From Thermodesulfovibrio sp. (GTDB taxonomy: Bacteria; Nitrospirota; Thermodesulfovibrionia; Thermodesulfovibrionales; UBA6898): a DNA stretch of 64,000 bases. Where the stretch lies: NCBI GenBank assembly GCA_013824615.1, contig PNOC01000009.1, positions 21,598 through 85,597 of the forward strand, read 5' to 3'. Within the stretch, counting starts at the first letter, position 1, and every line of letters begins with the position of its first letter. The position numbers and the translations under genes are program-made. The notes beneath the pieces are model-generated. The model saw only the letters and a list, made by a program, of their open reading frames with translations, was not told the DNA's origin and did not search any database. Below, one piece after another: positions 60,982 to 64,000 of the stretch.

Positions 60982-63267
60982 ATGAGAGATCTTATTAAAG
61001 ACGGCCGGATTCCCCTCGTCCTGATCATAGACACTGATCCGTCGGTCCGGCTGCGGGTAGGTCAGATAATTGAAAACGCCGGGCTGAAGACCATTGAAGC
61101 CGCCTGTGGGGCCAAAGGCCTGCAGCTCTTTCAGGAGGCAGGGCCTGACCTGGTGATTCTCGACCTGGTAATGCCTGATGTCAGCGGTCTGGATGTCTGC
61201 GGTCAGATACGCTCCATGCCCCGGGGGAAACAAGTCCCGGTGCTTATCCTGACCGGCCTCGATGACGCGGAATCCATTGAGGCCGCCTATGCCGCCGGAG
61301 CCACTGATTTTCTCACAAAGCCAATTAACTGGCAGCTGTTCGGTCACCGCGTCCGCTACATTATGAGATCTGGCCGGAACCTCGTTGAACTGAAACAAGC
61401 CGGAGAGGTGCTGCGTGAAAGCGAAGAACGTTTCCGCCTGATGTTTCAGGATCATGACGCGATCATGCTCCTTATAGAGCCGGAAAGCGGCCGTATCATC
61501 GACGTCAACCTGTCAGCCGAGTCTTTCTACGGGTATTCTGCCGGGGTAATGAAAACAATGACCATTCAGGAGATTAATAGCCTGTCTCCTGAGGAAATCG
61601 CCATTGAACGGGAACTTGCAAAAAGCAGGAAACAGAACCACTTTATCTTTCCCCACCGCCTTGCAAGCGGAGAGATTCGGACCGTAGAAGTATATTCTTC
61701 GCCAATTCCGGTGCGTCAGCAACAGCTGCTGTTTTCGGTCATACATGATATAACCGGGCGCATCAAGGCAGAACAGCAGCTGGCAGATGCCCATATTTTC
61801 AATGAACAGATCCTGTCAGCGTCACCGGTCGGCATTGGCACCTATGATTTTGAAGGCCAGTGCATTTCGATGAATGAACAGGGCGCCCGGCTGATCGGGG
61901 CAACTCCGGAGCAGGCACTGAAACAGAACTTCCGCAGCCTGGAGTCCTGGAAAAAGTCAGGTCTCCTCGACTATGCAGAAAAGACCCTCGCCACCGGAGA
62001 GCAGACCCGGGGTGTTATCCATATAACCACAACCTATAACCGCTCACTCTGGCTGGATTGTCTTTTTTCTACATTTTCTGCCCGGGGCAACCGCCACCTG
62101 CTGCTCACCTTTACTGATATGACCAGGTACAAAGAGGCAGAGGCCAAAATCAATAAACTGCTGAACGAACAGCAGATCATCCTTGACACCATTGCAGTCG
62201 GGGTCGGCTACTTTGTCAACCGGAATATCATCTGGTCGAACAAAGGCCTCAACAGGATGTTCGGGTTTGCACCCGATGAACTGAATGGGGAGAATACCCG
62301 TGTGTTCTATCCTGATCGGGAGAGCTACCACCGGGTTGGCCAGGAGGCCTATGCCGTTGTCAATAAAGGCGGCGTTTTTAATTCTGAAGTCCAGATGAAG
62401 AAGAAAGACGGCAGCCTGTTCTGGTGCAACATTGTGGGACAGGTGGCCAACAGGGAGCATCCCGAGGAGGGCTCCATATGGATGCTGCAGGATGTGAGTG
62501 AAAAGAAGGCTGCAGGACAGGAAATCCTGAAAATGGAAAAACTGGAGTCCGTCGGGATCCTGGCAGGTGGCATCGCACACGACTTCAACAATCTTCTGCA
62601 GGGGATTCTCGGCAATATCACTATAGCGAAGCTGCAGGGTGTATCTGCAGAACAGAGACTGCAATGGCTGAGCAGTGCTGAAAAAGCCTGCGAGATGGCA
62701 CATGAACTGACGCAGCGGCTTATTATTTTTTCAAAGGGCGGAGACCCTGTCAAGAGTGCCGTGCCCCTCGACGCCCTGGTCAGAGATGCGGTCACACTTG
62801 CTCTGACCGGATCGCCGATCCTGCCTGAGTTTGCCTTTCCGGAAAACAGCCTTGCGGTTAACGTTGATCCGGGGCAGATCCGCCAGGTCTTCAGAAATCT
62901 TACGATCAATGCGAAGGAGGCGATGCCCCTTGGCGGCAGCCTCATCATAACTGCCCACAGTGTAAGCATCGTCGACCCGGAGAGATTGGCCCTGCCCCCG
63001 GGTTCATATGTGGAGATTCTTTTCAGGGATACCGGACCCGGCATTCCTCCCGAGGCAATGGGGAAAATCTTCGATCCCTATTTTTCGACCAAAAATCGCG
63101 GGACTGAAAAGGGTATGGGGCTCGGGCTGACGATCAGCGATGCGATCATCAGAAAACACGGTGGGAAAATAACCGTTGAGTCTGAAGCCGGCAATGGCAC
63201 CACATTTCACCTCTACCTGCCGATGGCAGCCGATACCGGAAGAGGGACACAGTCAGTTCCAGTCTGA
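60982..63267 (+). CDS. Receiver-PAS-PAS-PAS-histidine kinase
   Basis: A 761-residue soluble kinase. N-terminal receiver (about 10-125; D61 in ILDLVMPDVSG, KPINW conserved), three PAS regions (about 145-265, 270-390, 395-510), HisKA with H533 in LAGGIAHDFNNLL, and an HATPase with DTGPGIP and GMGLGLT. The HisKA/ATPase core is closely related to that of the hybrid kinase at 18616-21375 (both contain ESVG-LAGG-AHDFNNLL), so the two are paralogues. With no membrane segment, it likely senses a cytoplasmic ligand or takes phosphate from another kinase. Confidence 0.94.
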   Translation: MRDLIKDGRIPLVLIIDTDPSVRLRVGQIIENAGLKTIEAACGAKGLQLFQEAGPDLVILDLVMPDVSGLDVCGQIRSMPRGKQVPVLILTGLDDAESIEAAYAAGATDFLTKPINWQLFGHRVRYIMRSGRNLVELKQAGEVLRESEERFRLMFQDHDAIMLLIEPESGRIIDVNLSAESFYGYSAGVMKTMTIQEINSLSPEEIAIERELAKSRKQNHFIFPHRLASGEIRTVEVYSSPIPVRQQQLLFSVIHDITGRIKAEQQLADAHIFNEQILSASPVGIGTYDFEGQCISMNEQGARLIGATPEQALKQNFRSLESWKKSGLLDYAEKTLATGEQTRGVIHITTTYNRSLWLDCLFSTFSARGNRHLLLTFTDMTRYKEAEAKINKLLNEQQIILDTIAVGVGYFVNRNIIWSNKGLNRMFGFAPDELNGENTRVFYPDRESYHRVGQEAYAVVNKGGVFNSEVQMKKKDGSLFWCNIVGQVANREHPEEGSIWMLQDVSEKKAAGQEILKMEKLESVGILAGGIAHDFNNLLQGILGNITIAKLQGVSAEQRLQWLSSAEKACEMAHELTQRLIIFSKGGDPVKSAVPLDALVRDAVTLALTGSPILPEFAFPENSLAVNVDPGQIRQVFRNLTINAKEAMPLGGSLIITAHSVSIVDPERLALPPGSYVEILFRDTGPGIPPEAMGKIFDPYFSTKNRGTEKGMGLGLTISDAIIRKHGGKITVESEAGNGTTFHLYLPMAADTGRGTQSVPV

Positions 63268-63448
63268 GTACGTCACTTTTGTCAGAAAGCAGGGCAGGCT
63301 CCCGGTCATTGCAGAATTCTCGTAACCATGGTCAGGCAGTTATGTGGTACAATTGAGCATGAAAAGAGCAGCCCGCCTGAATTTACTCTGTACATAAATC
63401 CATTATTCTTCCGTCAATAATCAGAGTCTGTGTATAAAGTCAGAAGTC

Positions 63449-63547
63449 GTCATCCTCGGGCTTGACCCGGGGATCCAGATCCTCGTGAAAACAATGGATT
63501 CACGCCCCCCGACTAAAAACTTCGAGGGCATGCTCCGCGAGAATGAC
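63449..63547. repeat. Dispersed inverted-repeat element, diverged copy 3
   Basis: GTCATCCTCGGGCTTGACCC and the following GGGGATCCAG (63449-63478) match the right hairpin of copies 1 and 2. A second part around 63494-63546 (AATGGATTC ... GAGAATGAC) ends with the element's other arm in diverged form. It occupies the 395-base gap between the kinase and the last gene; nothing coding is seen in the rest. Confidence 0.65.
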
Positions 63548-63662
63548 TGCCAAAAACAAAAAGGGCAGCATTGCGTATGCCGGGTCATAGTAATACAATG
63601 ATAAGAAGGAGTGTGTAAGTTCTGAAAGATACGCTCCTTCAGAAAGCAAGGAGAACCCAAAT

Positions 63663-64000
63663 TTGAAGAAGAGCACCAAGACTTTGATCGGAAGGTTACC
63701 GCATCTGCGTGCGAGCTTCCGCGGAAAAGATCTGGCACAAAAGTGCGCAGTCTGCGAGCCGCCGCTGCGCGCGGAATTGTTCAGCAGCGACCAGATGAAA
63801 CAGCATGGCAAGACCCTCGCGGGCCTGCACAAATTAAACCCGGAATATCCTCCGGACCAGCTTCTGACGCGGCTGGCCGAAAACGAAGGCATCCTGACCG
63901 CAAGCCGCACCCTGCTGATGGAGGCTATAACAACTGATCGCCGGATTACGCCGGCCGGCGAATGGCTGCTTGATAACTTCTACCTGATCGAAGAACAGAT
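63663..64000 (+). CDS. Cyclic beta-1,2-glucan synthase-like (NdvB-type) protein, 5' part only
   Basis: The first 112 codons of a gene running off the right edge. It starts with TTG at 63663, nine bases after AGGAG; no ATG precedes it in frame. The region PPLRAELFSSDQMKQHGKTL, the RLAENEGIL segment and ITPAGEWLLDNFYLIEEQ is the conserved N-terminus of NdvB/ChvB-type multidomain proteins, which are about 2800 residues in rhizobia and make periplasmic osmoregulated glucans. Family call is firm; full length and activity cannot be judged here. Confidence 0.85.
   Translation, partial: MKKSTKTLIGRLPHLRASFRGKDLAQKCAVCEPPLRAELFSSDQMKQHGKTLAGLHKLNPEYPPDQLLTRLAENEGILTASRTLLMEAITTDRRITPAGEWLLDNFYLIEEQ

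Noticed and set aside
1..64000. CRISPR arrays, prophage or transposase genes
   Set aside because: No regularly spaced repeats and no integrase, transposase or phage structural genes were found; the S74-domain protein alone is not evidence of a phage.

Overview
The window looks like a chromosomal segment of a Gram-negative anaerobic or micro-aerobic respiring bacterium. Reasons: an OmpA-type outer-membrane protein, many lipoproteins, two multihaem c-type cytochromes (one with about 28 haem motifs, alternating CX2CH and CX4CH), a two-subunit biotin carboxylase/carboxyltransferase, several PAS/GGDEF signalling proteins and moderately high GC. This set resembles Nitrospirota or deltaproteobacterial (Geobacter-like) genomes. 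That placement is inference from gene content; no rRNA gene is present. No prophage, insertion sequence or CRISPR array was seen.

Layout. 1-4.5 kb: cell-envelope genes (FG-GAP lipoprotein cut by the window edge, OmpA-like protein, TPR lipoprotein), then a YehS-like gene and two small unknowns. 4.6-12.6 kb: orphan cheB, dinG, a diguanylate cyclase with a NosL-like protein, a membrane methyltransferase, a YyaL thioredoxin-fold protein and an EamA transporter. 12.65-21.4 kb: a structured RNA element (copy A), a VIT/VWA protein, tex, a cation efflux protein and a large hybrid histidine kinase. 21.4-28.8 kb: amphi-Trp protein, tRNA-Arg, DUF2155 lipoprotein, tRNA-Ser, the overlapping cdaA-ybbR-glmM operon, comEC and an S74-type protein. 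28.9-30.5 kb: a decayed island with vapBC, a complete yaiI and broken duplicates of yaiI and an XRE-type regulator. 30.5-32.9 kb: a frameshifted multihaem cytochrome, hemB and a HesB-like gene. 33-40.5 kb: M16 peptidase, pnp, rpsO, RNA element copy B, and pycB/pycA. 40.6-46.5 kb: a repeat-containing secreted protein, ilvD, a DUF465 protein, a secreted cyclophilin and dispersed repeats. 46.7-52.5 kb: a tight operon moeA-PBP fusion, ASKHA protein, hemH, hemG. 52.6-60.1 kb: response regulator-GGDEF, a probable lipoprotein with a broken start, a PstS-like protein, ychF and the giant cytochrome. 60.3-64 kb: HD-domain protein, a second histidine kinase, a repeat, and the start of a cyclic beta-1,2-glucan synthase-like gene running off the edge.

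How the genes fit together. hemB, hemH and hemG supply late haem synthesis for the cytochromes. CdaA/YbbR/GlmM link c-di-AMP to peptidoglycan precursor supply. Two diguanylate cyclases, an orphan CheB and two NtrB-type kinases form a scattered signalling layer. PycA/PycB would carboxylate pyruvate or a related 2-oxoacid.

The most novel signal is a pair of homologous intergenic RNA-like elements (12655-12783 and 36817-36973, both plus strand). They share an invariant three-way-junction core, show compensatory changes in two helices, and each ends at a terminator-like hairpin. I could not match them to any riboswitch or small-RNA class I know. Several genes also have -10 boxes almost touching their start codons, suggesting leaderless or near-leaderless transcripts.
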